Assembly: GCA_023213315.1 (NCBI GenBank) | Contig: JAKCPI010014048.1 | Location: 38,038-102,037, forward strand | Reading direction: 5' to 3' | Origin: Euborellia annulipes | Lineage: Eukaryota > Arthropoda > Insecta > Dermaptera > Anisolabididae | DNA: 64,000 bases | In this document: positions 42,789 through 54,935 of the stretch, piece by piece | Numbering within the stretch: the stretch's first letter is position 1 | How the letters are laid out: every line of letters starts with the position of its first letter | Made by a program: the position numbers and the translations under genes | Notes under the pieces: generated by a model | The model's input: the letters and a program-made list of their open reading frames with translations, nothing else | The model's database searches: none | Told to the model about the DNA's origin: nothing

Positions 42789-43259
42789 TAATATATTCAA
42801 ATGCATCCAAATATTAATATTTGCAAATAATTTAATAAAATAATTTTTTTCTTCATATTATTAATTTTTTTCATTAAAATTATTTTAATCTCTCAATTTT
42901 TTTTTTCCTATTCAAAGAATAAAAAAAAAAGCAAAGAGACCAGAGCACTCTAGCGGAGAACAAGCCCAAACAATCAGTCTCGTTTCCAATTCTCCACTCG
43001 CTCGGTTCGGTTTCTCTAACAAGCAGCGGCGTAACCAGCCTTTGAGGGCGGGGGGGGCGAAGCTTAACTAGGGCGCCGGTTTTCCAGGGGCTCCGCCCCT
43101 GGACCCCCTGTGCTCGCCTTCGGCGAGCAATTGCCCGCCTTCGGCGGGCAAATTTCTTGCATCCTGTAATTTCCTCAGCGAATTTGTGAAACAAATGAAT
43201 TTGCTTATATTTACATGTTTTTTAATGGCACCTGTATGATTTTGTTTTGATTTTTCTTT

Positions 43260-43548
43260 GCTTTTACGAAAAATGTCGTTTTCTTCTGTGATTATTTCAA
43301 AAACTGTTCAGTTTTTGAAAAAATGTTAAAGAATAAAAACTTTTTAAAATTGAGTATTTTATCATAATATAACAAAGAAATTGAAAATTTCGATTTTTTT
43401 TGAAAAAACTTATTAGGTAAAGTACTACTTCCAAGTGACGTATTTACTCCAAAAGTTGATAGAAGTCTACAATTTTAGTGTAAGGAGCAGATACCAAATT
43501 TCATCTATCTAGCTGCTTTGGTTTTTAAGCAATCGTGTTCACACACAC
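43260..43548 (-). repeat. HER-2 fragment
   Basis: Reverse partner of 5280-5560: 'ccaagtgacgtatttactcc', 'ggagcagataccaaatttca', and the poly-A/T-rich middle. No terminal hairpins. Confidence 0.7.
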
Positions 43549-43606
43549 ACCCAGACGTAATTCCAAAAGAATATACGAGAAAGTCTCGGGGAAGTCAATT
43601 CCCATA

Positions 43607-43757
43607 TTTTTTTTTTAACACACACTTTTTCCCATTCACACTCACACACATATGCACACAGTCTTTTCGGCAACTTAGGCCATATAAGACTTTGACTTTG
43701 ACATTTGGTATCCAAATGGCTTAAATAAAATCATCGGACTGCCTGGGATCCGAACCC
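43607..43757 (-). repeat. SINE-A, truncated, inside hAT
   Basis: Tail and body to the B-box complement 'gggatccgaaccc'. It lacks the 'ggcatttctatttaagccat' segment, an internal deletion. Confidence 0.7.
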
Positions 43758-44030
43758 CCGATTAGAGCCCTGCACGGGTACAGGTTGGCCCGTAGGCCCG
43801 TTACCCGCCCAGCCCGCGGACCGGGCCGGACGGACTTTGGAGGCCATGAAAAAATTACGGGCGGGTAGCAAGTCTAAATAAAAGGGTTTGGGCGGACGGG
43901 CATGCAAATGAAATTTTATTTAAAAATTGCTAGACATTCGTTCATTCATTCACTAAATCTCGGGCGGGAATGGGCGGGTTTGAAAAAATTCCGGGCGGGC
44001 TCGGGCGGGCCTGAAGAATGGTAAAAGCCC
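43758..44030. repeat. GGGCGGG-rich block, probable MITE remnant
   Basis: Starts 'agagccctgcacgggtacag' and contains repeated cGGGCGGGc strings in both halves, with 'cattcgttcattcattcact' between. The end 'gcgggcctgaagaatgg' pairs only partly with the start, so boundaries are uncertain. Confidence 0.4.
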
Positions 44031-44033
44031 TTT

Positions 44034-44195
44034 CATTTTGAGAAAATCGAAAAAAAACTGAAAAACTACATCAGTAAAATACTAGTACTTTTGGCCGATT
44101 TTGATTAAAAGCTTATTTTCACGGTCCGGGGGGTGTTTAAATTAAATATAACATTTCAGTCTCATAGCTCAATTCCTTCATGCTTAAAAAATTTT
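44034..44195 (-). repeat. HER fragment inside hAT
   Basis: 'ttgagaaaatcgaaaaaaaa', 'cttttggccgattttgatta', 'cacggtccggggggtgttta', 'agctcaattccttcatgctt'. Confidence 0.7.
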
Positions 44196-44249
44196 GAATT
44201 CAAAAATTAAATATTAAGGCTTATACGAATCCTGAGTAAATCTCCACAG

Positions 44250-44639
44250 CAGGGCCGGCGCAAGCTATTCTGCCGCCCTAGGCAAGATATGCGCCCCTCC
44301 CCCCAAAAAAAAAACTAAAAAATTTAAATTGCCGCCCCCTCCTTAAAATTTTCCTGATCTCAAAAATTTTTCTGCGAAATTTTTTCGCGGAACAATTTTC
44401 CCGTGCGCCGCGCGGAACATTTTCTCTTGCGCGGAACCAAAATTTTTGTATCTGTTTTTTAGAGACGCAAAATTTTTTAAATTTTTTACTTTTTTTTAGA
44501 GGCGATAAATTTTTGCCGCCTGCGGAACAAAATTTTTCGGTGCCGCTTGTGGAACCAAAATTTTTCCCCCTTTTGCCGCCCTCTCCAGGTTGCCGCCCTA
44601 GGCGACCGCCTAGTTCGCCTAGTGGGCGCGCCGCCCCTG
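44250..44639. mobile_element. Nested hAT MITE, 390 bp
   Basis: Ends CAGGGCCGGCGC and complement of GCGCGCCGCCCCTG (imperfect), with perfect 8-bp TSDs 'ctccacag' (44242-44249, 44640-44647). Rich in 'ttgccgccc' and 'cgcggaac' repeats. A 156-codon minus frame crossing it is a by-product of this composition. Confidence 0.85.
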
Positions 44640-45094
44640 CTCCACAGCCATAAAACATCAAATTAAGGCTTATATATTGCAAAATAAATAAAAATTTAAT
44701 TATAAAGCCTCTATATACGTTATTTATTATTTTTGGAATTAAATTCATTTAAAGTAGTAGAATTCAAGTTGTAATATTTTATTTTAAAAGAAAACAATCA
44801 ATTTTTTAAGACAATCGATGAAAAGAATATGATAAAATCACATTCGCTGGGACTATATCTTAAAGTGGGCCGTGGGGCGCCTATGCCGGTTTCGGGGGGC
44901 GCCAAGGGCTCGATGCGCCTGGGGCGGGGGGCCGCGCCCCCCCTCCCCCCTGGTTACGCCACTGCTAACAAGTGATTTTATTTAGTGCTTTAAAAAATTA
45001 TAAAATGTGTTCAGTGAGTTTAATTTTTCATTGTGATGTGTCTTCAAGTATTAAATTTTATATCAGTGAGCACCTGCCATCACCTTTGACTCAG

Positions 45095-46007
45095 GTATAT
45101 TGAAATTTATTTTAATGAATTAATTATTCAACTCCCTTCAAGCCAAGCCATAAGAACATGGCCGTTGCTATTATTTATAAAAAAAAAAAAAAAAAATTGA
45201 CTAGAAAATTATAAAATAAAATTATCAAGTGTTTCTATTGAAAGTATTTTTATGGATGTTTGTTAAGAAATTTGATCCATGTTTGAGTGTCTTTCCTGGG
45301 AATTGTTAGTTTTTTTTTTTTTTTTAAAGGAAATGTTTTTTATATTGGAAGATTTTTATAAAAAAGATCCTAAATGATTTTTAATATTGGTCTTCCGGCA
45401 AGGCGATCTGTTTACTTAAATACAGTTATATTAATTATTAAACTCTACACTAACTAGTGTTTTGATTAAACGCACAAATATTGGAACAAATTTATTTGGA
45501 TTCATCGTTCTTATAAACTATATTTTTCATTTTATTTAATTCAATTATTAATTAATAAAAAAACTTGAAAATTAAGAAAGGAAATTCTTTTGTTTTTCTA
45601 TTTTTAGTCCTTGACAATGAGAAAAGGGTGGAGGGGAGGAGAAGGTGAGAGGAGTGGGAGGGGGGAGGTGAGCAGTCGCCAATCGTTTCTTAAACAGTTC
45701 TCAGCCGTTCGTCCCGCCTAATTAACTTTATTTATATCTTTCTCAATCAATTAAATAATCTCTTTGAAATGGTACCGGTATTTATATTATAAATATCTTT
45801 TCTTTCTCTTTTCTCTCTGTAAAAAAAAAAAAAAAAAAAAAAAACATTATTTTACATTAATTTTTAATGGAAAAGTTTTTAAATTCCTTTATCCCTATAT
45901 GTGTCCACATGAAAAGGCACCAAAATCTTCGCCGGGATCGAAATTGAGTTTTTTATGCTTTCTGTACAGAACATATCCTGCTGACCAAACCGGTTTTTTT
46001 TAGAATT
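45095..46007. other. Intron-like AT-rich DNA
   Basis: Poly-A tracts at 45180-45196 and 45821-45844 and a GA/GGAGG-rich patch at 45604-45675. No gene. Confidence 0.45.
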
Positions 46008-46640
46008 TTTACTTTCTCTTACCTATGTTAATATATAGAGAGAAAGTATCGGATTTATGTCAAAATTCGAGGTCGAGATTTTGATGGATATACACGTTTT
46101 GAGGTTACCTGAATCCAAAAAAGTGGTTTTCGCGACATGGTATGTCTGTGTGTTTGTTTGTGAACAAAATATCTTAAGAACGAAAAGAGCTAGGAGATTG
46201 AAATTTTATATTTAAGTTAAGCAGCCCCTTGAGAAGTAACACGAAGCTTTTAAATAAAATCGGCCAAAGAGTACTAGTACTTTACAGATTCACTTTTTCA
46301 GTTTTTTTTCGATTGTGTCAAAATTGGCTCTAACGATTTTGATTAAAATTCAAAAATCAATTATTTTTTAGATGCTCAATCAAATGTATATTCTCATTTA
46401 TCCATTGAACTGTTTAATCTGACTGTTCTAAAGTCCTCTTTACTCTTGTACTTCATAGGAAAGATTGGAGAAATGGTTACTATGTTAACAAAATATAAAT
46501 ATTTTCACATACTTATAAATTTTACTTCTCTCTAATGTATCGAACTGTCGGAAACTAAATATATGTCGACACAAAAAATCTCGTGTGTCAAGCCCAGAAC
46601 ACAACTTTCGATTACCGAAGGTAAGAGAAAGTTGTGTTCT
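46008..46640 (+). repeat. HER repeat, complete
   Basis: From 'tttactttctcttacctatg' (left hairpin) to the right hairpin tip 'attaccgaaggtaagagaaa'. It contains all blocks in order and a degenerate X-box 'gttactatgttaac'. Confidence 0.85.
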
Positions 46641-46935
46641 GAGTTGTTTCTCTTACCTTCGGTAATCGAAAGTTGTGTGCTGTGCGACCAGTCACACCAG
46701 ATTTTTTTTTAATTCTTGAAGACTGTGTGTGTGTGTGTGTGTGTGTGTATGAGAAAAAAATCTGGTGTGACTGGCGCACAGCACACAACTTTCTCTTACC
46801 TTCGGTAATCGAAAGTTGTGTGCTGTGCGACCAGTCACACCAGATTTTTTTATGGTGTGACTGGCGCACAGCACACAACTTTCTCTTACCTTCGGTAATA
46901 GAAAGTTGTGTACTGTGCTTGTCACACCAGATATT
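46568..46935. repeat. Array of HER terminal hairpins
   Basis: Four palindromic tips 'ttaccttcggtaa' (or complement) near 46613, 46654, 46798 and 46888, each with arms ACAACTTTC/GAAAGTTGT and outer 'cacaccagat'/'atctggtgtg'. A (TG)n run (46723-46749) separates two of them. The stack links the plus-strand HER on the left to the minus-strand HER on the right. Confidence 0.85.
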
Positions 46936-47515
46936 TTGTGTCGACATATATTTAGTTCCCGACGGTACGGAACATGAATTCAAGATGTAAAATTTATAAG
47001 TATGGGAAAATATTTATATTTTGTTACCATGGCAACCATTTCTCCTATCTTCCCTATGAAATACAAGAATAAAGTGGTCTTCAGAAGATTTCAATTGCAA
47101 AATGAGAATATACATTTTAAAGAGCATCTAAAAAATAATTGATTTTTTGAATTAAAAAAAAAATCCTTGGAGAGAATTTTGAGAAAATCGAAAAAAACTG
47201 AAAAAGTACATCAGTAAAGTAGTAGTACTCTCCGGCCGATTTTGATTAAAAGCTTATTTTCACGGTCCCGGTGGGTGTTTAACTTAAATATAACATTTCA
47301 ACCTCCTAGCTCAATTCCTTCATGCTTAAAATTGAACACACACACAACCACCCACCCACCCACAGACAGACCATGTCGCGAAAACCACTTTTTTTGGATT
47401 CAGGGGACCTCAAAACGTGAAGATCCATCAAAATCTCGACATCGAATTTTGACATGAATCCAATACTTTCTCTCTCTATATAGATATTACATATATACAT
47501 AGGTAAGAGAAAGTA
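46870..47515 (-). repeat. HER repeat, complete
   Basis: Mirror of 46008-46640: hairpin, X-box, 'gaatatacattttaaagagc', 'acatcagtaaagtagtagta', CA/CCCA tract, left hairpin 'ggtaagagaaagtaaaaa'. Together they form a palindrome of about 1.5 kb. Confidence 0.85.
47023..47036. promoter_or_regulatory. RFX X-box-like palindrome in HER
   Basis: GTTACCATGGCAAC within 47000-47060 of the reverse HER copy. Confidence 0.4.
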
Positions 47516-48918
47516 AAAAGTGTTAAAAAAAAGTAAAAATAGCATAATTTTTTTTAAATTTATTTTTTTATCCAATTATTCTGTATTTAGGTTTGATAAA
47601 CATTTCAAGTATCCATCATAGGCTGATTCAAAATTCAATTCTATCTCATCTTTCACCTTTGACATGAGGTTGGTTATAATTCCTCCTCTCTTTTTTTTTA
47701 TTGCATTTCAATTCACTCCCTTTCTTCTTTTATTCTCTCTTCTCTGCTTTGTCACTTCACAACAACATTAAAAAGGAAGGGATGTTTTTTTTTTTTTTTT
47801 TTTTCAAAACAAGTCCACATCAAAAGCCTCCCTAACCGCAGGGGCTCAAATTCTCCCTCTCTCTCTCTCCTAAAGTCCGTTTCTTTTGTTATCTCTTATT
47901 TATATACATAAACATAACATATGCATATGTAATATTAATTCTTCTTATGAATAATAATCTCATTAACTAAACAACTTCATAAAAAATTTCATTCAGATGT
48001 GTGGTTAACAATCGATCTGCTGGATAATAGAGTTACGCCCTTCTTATTTTATTATTATAATATCTTTTAAATAATTGGCTCATATAAAAGTAGGAATGAC
48101 AGACCTCTTAGGGTGTGAATTGCATAATTTGGGATGACGTCACAGAGTAGCCATCTTTTCTAGAGCAAAACTATAATTGTATGCTTAATAGAAAAATTCA
48201 TTTCTAATAGTTTGACTCAAGAAAACTATTTCTCTTATTAATTGTTATTTTGGAATAAATCCTGCAATCAAATACAAAAATCCTACAATTTTTTTTAACT
48301 ACAAAATTTTTCTCTTTTTCCACAATAAAAAAAAATATAAGCTTTGAAAATTATCACAAATAATATATGAGAGTAAAATTAATTTTGGAAATATGAAATT
48401 CGGTATTGTATGAATATATAAGCCTCTATGAAATTAATGGAATTTCTATTTTAATCATAGTATATAATTAATGATTAATATTTTCCCTTCAATTATAATT
48501 ATGTACATTCATCAAGAAATATTTTTTTTTAACATGATATATTAAATTTAATTAAATTTATTAGTTCAAAAATGTATAAATAAAATAAGGAATTAATAAT
48601 TTACTTTTCCGTATAGAATGAAGTCAGTTTTTTTAAATTTATATAAAGTATTGCTATTATTTGTATGATTCTGATGAAGAATTCTTTTCCGTACTGTACC
48701 ATGTTAGCAAATAAAATTTCCTATTACATAGGAATCTAAGTAATTTGAATTTTTTCTGTTATTTTAAGGAAATTCAATTTTTTTACTTATTAATTAAAAA
48801 AATGAAATGAATCGTCGTTCAGATGAAATAGCGCATAGATCTAATTTAAAATTTTATCTGCTTACGATGTGACGCTTACACACCATTTTAAAAAAAGGTG
48901 GGCAGTGAAAGCTTACGG
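47516..48918. other. AT-rich, nothing recognised
   Basis: Poly-T at 47785-47804 and a CT run at 47856-47871; otherwise no structure that I can name. The last 8 bp (gcttacgg) are the TSD of the next element. Confidence 0.45.
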
Positions 48919-49196
48919 CAGTGGTTTCCAAACTTTATGTTACCACGCCTCCCTTAAAAATAATTAATCTTATGACGCCTCCCCCCACCCCCTATTTTAT
49001 AAAATAATACAAAAACAAAAATTTTTAATGTTAAAAAATATAAATTTATATAAAAATATTTTTTTTTATTTATTCTTATTTATATTAAAACTTGCAATCA
49101 TTTGGAAAATTGGCCCTGGTGGCCAATATTTGCGCCTCCCCTTAGACTAGTCCGCGCCTCCCTAGGGAGGCGCGCCTCACAGATTGGAAAACGCTG
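48919..49196 (-). mobile_element. hAT MITE-B copy 3
   Basis: Reverse orientation, starting CAGTGGTTTCCAAACTTTAT. Perfect 8-bp TSDs 'gcttacgg' (48911-48918, 49197-49204). The palindromic GCGCCTCCCTAGGGAGGCGC core lies near the right end. Confidence 0.92.
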
Positions 49197-49204
49197 GCTT
49201 ACGG

Positions 49205-49885
49205 TATATAAGCTCCAGATGATTTATTAATAAAATAAAAAAAAAAATTAATTCAAAAACCCATGCCATTGATGCTATTCATTAAAAAGGCTAAATATTT
49301 TTTATTTGTAATCATGTGAACCTTATATACCAAATGTTCTTTCCTTTTGTGCAGACGTCACATCATAAGCAGTTGAAATTTTAAATTAGATCCATGCGTC
49401 TAAAGCTCTTTCAACTAAACGACCATTCATTTCAATTACCCCAGTATTTCTTAATTAATTAATCCGTGAAGAAATTGAATTTCCTTGAAATAACAAAAAA
49501 GAAAAAAAAAGCCTAATAAATATTAATAAATAATAATGAATAAATTAACAAGAGAAGAATGTTATGAAATATATAAAAGCTAATTTCATGGTTTAAATTA
49601 ACTGACTAAAATATCCCAGAGGAAAAGAGAAAGAGAGAGAAAAGATATATATTTAAAGAATACTTTTCGGAAATTAAATGGATTTTTTTTAATTAAAAAA
49701 ACAAACAATGTATCTACATAAATGCAGTAGGCCTATAACGTAGAGAAAAAATTGGGTTAACCCAAACGTATCAGGAGCCATTTTTTTTTTTTTTTTTTTG
49801 TTAAATCTTAATTATCTTAGAAAAAAATTCCATCAAACAAAAGTCCTACAAAAAAATTTCATCATTTAAATCCTAAATTATTATT
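49205..49885. other. AT-rich, unannotated
   Basis: GA-rich spot at 49625-49642 and poly-T at 49782-49799. No gene or repeat. Confidence 0.45.
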
Positions 49886-50428
49886 TTTACTTTCTCTTAC
49901 CTCTATATATATATTAATATATATAGAGAGAAAATATTAGATTCATGTCAAAAATTTGATGTCGAGATTTTGACGGATTTACAAGTTTTGAGGTCCCCTG
50001 AATCCAAAAAAGTGGTTTTCGCGACATGGTCTGTCTGTCTGTCTGTGTGTGTGTCTGTCTGTGAACAAAATATCTCAAAAACGAAAAGAGCTAGAAGGTT
50101 GAAATTTTATATTTAAGTTAGGCACCCCCATGGGACGTGACACGAAGCTTTTGAACAAACTCGACCAAAGAGTACTAGTACTTTACTGATGCACTTTTTC
50201 AGTTTTTTTCGATTTTCTCTAAATTCGCTCCAACGATTTTTTTTTAAATTCAAAAATCAATTATTTTTTAGATTCTCTTCAAAATGTATGTTCTCATACT
50301 GTCGGAAACTAAATATGTACATGTCGACACAAAAAAATCTGATGTCACAAGCACAGTACACAACTTTCGATTACCGAAGGTAAGAGAAAGTTGTATGCTG
50401 TGCGCCAGTCATTCCAGATTTTTTTGTT
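49886..50428 (+). repeat. HER repeat with internal deletion
   Basis: Complete left hairpin and front half. The 'tttactcttgtacttcatag' to X-box block is missing, so it jumps to 'actgtcggaaactaaatatg' and the right hairpin. Confidence 0.8.
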
Positions 50429-51282
50429 GTGACATCCCATCCTGCGGAAGGGACGTAAAGAAGGTTTCCTCTCAGTGATGCATTTTTCGAAAGGAGTAGG
50501 CTACACGCCGGTGCTGAGACAGTCCCTCCTCAAACTAGGATATCCTCCATAGCATAGAAGAGATTGGATAAAAGGAACCGGGTGGAACCAGAAATAAGGA
50601 TTAGTTCACTAGTTAGAAACGAACGCATGAGGAGAGTTAGAGGTAGGAAATGATGTAACATTACTGGGTGCCGGTAGATGGCCGTTTGATTTGAGGTGTG
50701 TGTCTCCGTGCACGTAAGCACCTCGGGTAAATAAACGGGGATCCGATATGAATTTCAAAATAATAATCAGAAACAACAAAAATTTACCTTTCATAAAAAT
50801 TCATAATTCCTAATAAATTTGGTAAAAGTATTTTGATCATCTAACGTAAGTTGGCTATTCCAAATTTAGAACCTTAAAGCGTAGGCTTAATGGACAAGTT
50901 ACTTTGTAAAATAATTTCTATTTCCATCTCTCAAATCGAAAATAGAATGGGATAGATTTGTCTGGAGATGATCCTAATTTTCTGATCAATTATAAGTGTC
51001 CGACCTCAATCAGGTCATCGAGGACAGGATGATAGACATACAAATACGTATTAATTAATTTTATCTATTTCGAGATAAAAATAGGCTCTATAGCTAGATG
51101 GGTTTGTGCTAGTATATATTGTCTATTTTATTAGCGATTTTTTTCAAACAAATGTCAATCAATCATTATAATTTTCGTTTTGCTATTATAAAAAAAATTT
51201 GATTGATTGATTTGAAATAAATTTAAAGCCTCTTACTTATAGATCAAGAAACTCAATATTTTCTGACCTTAATAGAGCGTAT
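50429..51282. other. Unassigned, with a GC-richer island
   Basis: 50435-50740 is clearly less AT-rich than its surroundings and ends in 'gcacgtaagcacctcgggta' plus 'aataaac', somewhat like a retroelement 3' end. Frames of about 60 codons on minus have no motif. Identity unknown. Confidence 0.35.
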
Positions 51283-51805
51283 TTTTACTTTCTCTTACCT
51301 ATATACGCAATACAGAGAGAGAAAGTATTGCAATCATGTCAAAAATTTGATGTCGAGATTTTGATGAAAATGTCCCGCAAATTGGTCTGTGTGTGTGACG
51401 ATTTTAAGCATGAAGGAAATGAGCTACTAGGTTGTAATTTTATATTACATACATTACATATTGTTATGTACTCTCCCAGGACAGTTAAAAAAAGCTTTTG
51501 AACAAAATCTGCCAAAAAGTTCTAGTACTTTACTGAAGTAGGCTACTTTTTCAGTTTTTTTTTTTTTTGAATTTTTAATTTAATTTGGTCTAACATTTTT
51601 TATTTAAATCAACTATTTTTTAGATGGTCTTTAAAAAAGTATATTAATAAGTTTTTTCTTAAAATGTGTTTGAAGTACACTCTATTTCCAATGGAAGCTT
51701 TCGTAGCTTAGCGCCATCTATGAAACGCGAGTGGTCAAGTTTGGAACTAAGGTGCAATGGGAAACTAAATATGACAACACACTACACAACTATCGATTAT
51801 CGAAT
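51283..51805 (+). repeat. HER repeat, diverged
   Basis: Left hairpin 'actttctcttacctatatac', reduced TG tract, 'aaaaatctgccaaaaag'-like block, and 'aaaatgtgtttgaagtacac'. The right hairpin is decayed ('caactatcgattatcg'). Confidence 0.7.
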
Positions 51806-52772
51806 GCGAGCTAGGCAACATTTACTTGATTTCGACTGTTTTAATCCTTTGGCGCTTTAATATCAAAATAAACTAAAAATTTTCAAATTTTTTTTTCTTT
51901 TTCTAGAAAATGATTAATTATAAAATAATAATTCCGTTCTTTTTTTTTTATTGGACAATTTGTCCCCAAAGTTCAGTTTTTTCTTTTTTTTCTTTCTCTC
52001 TCTGACTCTATTTTTTTTTGGATTGAGAATGTGACAAAGGCGTTCAATTAATATCCTTCGGATTGAAAGAAGCCCTTGGCCAATGAATGGCTCTCTCTCT
52101 TTCTAGGATTAACCCTCTAAAAGTTGAAGTGAAGACGACTGAAAAAGCTTCGAGATCGAATTTCACCCTCGGACAAGGGTGAAAAAGCTTTTAGACCATG
52201 TGGTCACATTAGAGAGAGAAAGAAAAAAAATACAATAATATAACCAAAAGTTCAAAATCCGTATTCAATAACAAAATACTCTCTAGTAGGTGGGGGAATT
52301 CCAAAAATATTACACTTGGACTGAAATTATTTCAAACCTCTATTATTATAAAAATCTTTTATAAAGAGGGAGATTTCTTTGTTAGATATTTATTCCTTTC
52401 AAATATGTTATTTTATCGACTACAATACTATGACACAAAAAAAAAAAAAAGATTTCCTTGATAAAGCAAAGCCAAGGATTTGTATCTTAGATCAGATGAC
52501 TTTTTTCTCAGATTAGGAATTAAAATATTCTTTTCGAATAGAGTACAATTTATATATTGATTATTCATCGATCTCATATAAAAAAAAAATATAAAAAATA
52601 AAATAAATTAGGAGGATTAAACTCACTCCCCATCATCAAGTGGTAATATTTCGAATTCAACTGAAAAATGATTAAAATGCGTAACATAAAAAATGTGGTT
52701 GTAGTTTTTTTTTTTTATTTAAGTTTCTTTACGGCATCGGATGCCTTTTAGACGCCAGTCCCAATTAAAACT
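51806..52772. other. Unassigned AT-rich stretch
   Basis: Homopolymers at 51935-51951 and 52436-52451; a hairpin CACCCTCGGacaAGGGTG at about 52165-52182. No gene. Confidence 0.4.
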
Positions 52773-52924
52773 GCTACACACGTAACAGCACACTTGACAA
52801 GCATGCACTTACAATCTTTTTGTACAAGCAAACAACAATAATGCTTGCGCAAAATTCTCTTACAGACGCTACAGTTTGCTTGTACAAAAATATTGCTTGT
52901 CAAGTTTGCAGTTACGTGTGTAGC
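52773..52924. mobile_element. Short MITE, 152 bp
   Basis: Arms GCTACACACGTAAC ... and complement GTTACGTGTGTAGC; matching extends inward through 'cttgacaagca' and 'ttgtacaagcaaac' for about 55 bp with small gaps. No clear target duplication. Confidence 0.7.
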
Positions 52925-53017
52925 CTACTTTACAGGATCGAAATTTAATTATTAAAATTTTTAACTTTCTTAGTACTAGTAAAATTTCATAACAATCCAT
53001 TAAATTGGAGGTGAGTT

Positions 53018-53884
53018 ATTTTCAAAAATCTGATCACACAGCACACACACAACTTTCGGTAATCGAAATTTGTGTACTATTTTCGTCACACCAATTTTTT
53101 GTGTCGACATATGGTAGGCCTATATATAGGATAGCAGTGGCGTCATTTCAACTTTTTTTTTTGGGTGGGGGGCAAACATTTTTTTTCTTAAAATTTACTT
53201 ACAAATAGGTACTCAAATTTGGCCAAAAGATATTTAATTTATTTAATTGTTTAATTTTGTACAGTTTATATACTCGTAGATATATTTTGTAATATTTTAT
53301 TTAAAAGAATATAACATTTTATAAAAATCAGAGCCCTTAGGGGGGGGGGGGCAAATTCCCCCCTGCCCCCCGAAATGACTCCTCTGTTTCCCCAGAGCAT
53401 TCTAAACTTGACAACTTACGTTTCATAGATGGCACACTGAGCTCCGAATACTTCCATTGGAAATAAAAGAAAGTAAAAATCTGAAATACTTCATCAGTAA
53501 AATGTACTTCAAACAGGTTTTAAGAAAAAAATTTATTAATTTACTTTTTAAAGAACATCTAAATATGAATTTTAATCAAAATCGTTCCAGCGAATTTTGA
53601 GAAATTCCAAAAGGGGAAAAAAAACTAAAAAAGTAATTCGCTGAAGCTACCTGTCACGTCCCAGAAGGATACCTAACTTAAATATAAAATTTCAACAACG
53701 TAGCTCATTTCATTCATGTCTTAAACCATCGTACACAGACAGGCTGATCATTTTGCTGGACCCACTTTTTTGTACTCAGGGGACCTCAAAACATGCATAT
53801 CCATCAAAATTTCGACAACGAACTTTTGACACGATAACAATACCTTCTCACTATATTTATTACATATATAGGTAAGAGAAAGTG
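53018..53884 (-). repeat. HER repeat interrupted by a MITE
   Basis: Right hairpin remnant at 53027-53100 ('aatcgaaatttgtgtactat', 'gtgtcgacatat'); body resumes after the MITE at about 53395 and runs to the left hairpin 'taggtaagagaaagtgaaat'. Confidence 0.7.
53135..53386. mobile_element. hAT-like MITE, 252 bp
   Basis: TIRs CAGTGGCGTCATTTC and complement of GAAATGACTCCTCTG. G-rich and C-rich ends ('gggtggggggcaaac', 'gcccccc'). The flanking 8-mers are not identical. Confidence 0.6.
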
Positions 53885-54935
53885 AAATTAACTGTAGTTT
53901 AGTTATTTAAATTCCATTCCTAAGATTCTATTAATATTTATTATTAATTTTCGTAAGTAAATTTAAGTATATAATGAGAAAATGTTAATTTACAAAAAAA
54001 AACCTTAATTAAACGCTCTAGTGATTTCTATTTATTTATGTTTTGCAGTGATTGGATGCGAAATCCATTTAAATAATACTGAGAGAGAGAATAGTTACAG
54101 ATCTATTTGTCACTCACTCTGTCTCTACGTATTGGTGAATGCTGTCTGTCTGTTGGGAGATGGTCTAATGAGATAGCTGATCTCTATGAGAACAGGTGGG
54201 ATGGGGGTGGAAGGGGGGGGTGTTGTTGTTAGGATAGTTGCTTTCCACAGAGCCCACCCCTCTCCAAAGAGCAAATAACTCTCTCTCTGAGTATTGATTA
54301 GCCAATTAAGAGAATGGAAAAGTTTGTTCCATGTTTTTTTTTTTTTTTTTTTTTTTTATTATATTTCTCCCCACCTTTGTTTGTAAAAGGAGGGTTCGAT
54401 TAATTTGTTAAATATTTACTGTTTGTTGTTGATTTGTGTGTTTCTAGTGATTACATAATGGTATCGATTTCAATCAATGCCATCTATCACATCTTGACCA
54501 GTAAGATATATTAAGTTACTTACTTGATCAACGATATAGATCTCTCTGCACAGTTAGACTAAAAATAAATCCCCTCTATCAGTGATAGAAGACAAAAATA
54601 ACCAATCAGAACAGCCACTCGTCTTTTTCTTTAATAAAAATAATTTTATTGCCACGCTATCGTGCAATTCTTGTCTGGATCAATTTTTTATTTTCTTTAA
54701 ATGGTCCTTGTACTCCTTCCCATTGGACTTATGTTCGATATAAAAAAATGATCAGATAAAAAATATATCCTCCAAGCATGCATTATCAACAAATGACAAT
54801 TTATTACCTAACTCCACTTTTGACACTCAAATTAAATTATCTAATTAATTTTTCGCTCATCCACACAAAGGACGCATATCTTGGTAGTACACTTAATTTA
54901 ACACAAATGCCTGTTTGGCCTTCATTGCTGAAAAT
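53885..54935. other. AT-rich, no gene seen
   Basis: Poly-T at 54335-54357 and a G-rich run at 54200-54221. The last 8 bp (ctgaaaat) are the TSD of the next element. Confidence 0.45.

Larger units (their letters stand above)
43024..44964. mobile_element. hAT-like element, 1941 bp, with nested insertions
   Basis: TIRs CAGCGGCGTAACCAG and complement of CTGGTTACGCCACTG (14 of 15 match), with perfect 8-bp TSDs 'ctaacaag' (43016-43023, 44965-44972). GC-rich subterminal ends include hairpins GCTCGCCttcGGCGAGC and GCCCGCCttcGGCGGGC. No transposase. The interior is a pile-up: HER-2 fragment, SINE-A, a GGGCGGG-rich block at 43760-44025, HER fragment, and a complete smaller hAT MITE. Confidence 0.85.
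42976..45094 (+). other. Candidate first exon split by a transposon
   Basis: An initiator-like TCAGT at 42974-42978 lies in GC-richer DNA ('cactcgctcggttcgg'). The putative exon runs to 43023, is broken by the hAT-like element, resumes at 44973 and ends at a donor-like ACTCAG|gtatat at 45094/45095. Joined, it would be about 170 nt without a long frame (5'UTR type). This is an inference from initiator and donor signals; the transposon may have ended its use. Confidence 0.25.

Noticed and set aside
44278..44748. 156-codon minus-strand frame
   Set aside because: It crosses a hAT MITE boundary and consists of G/R/K-rich low-complexity residues from GC-rich repeats.
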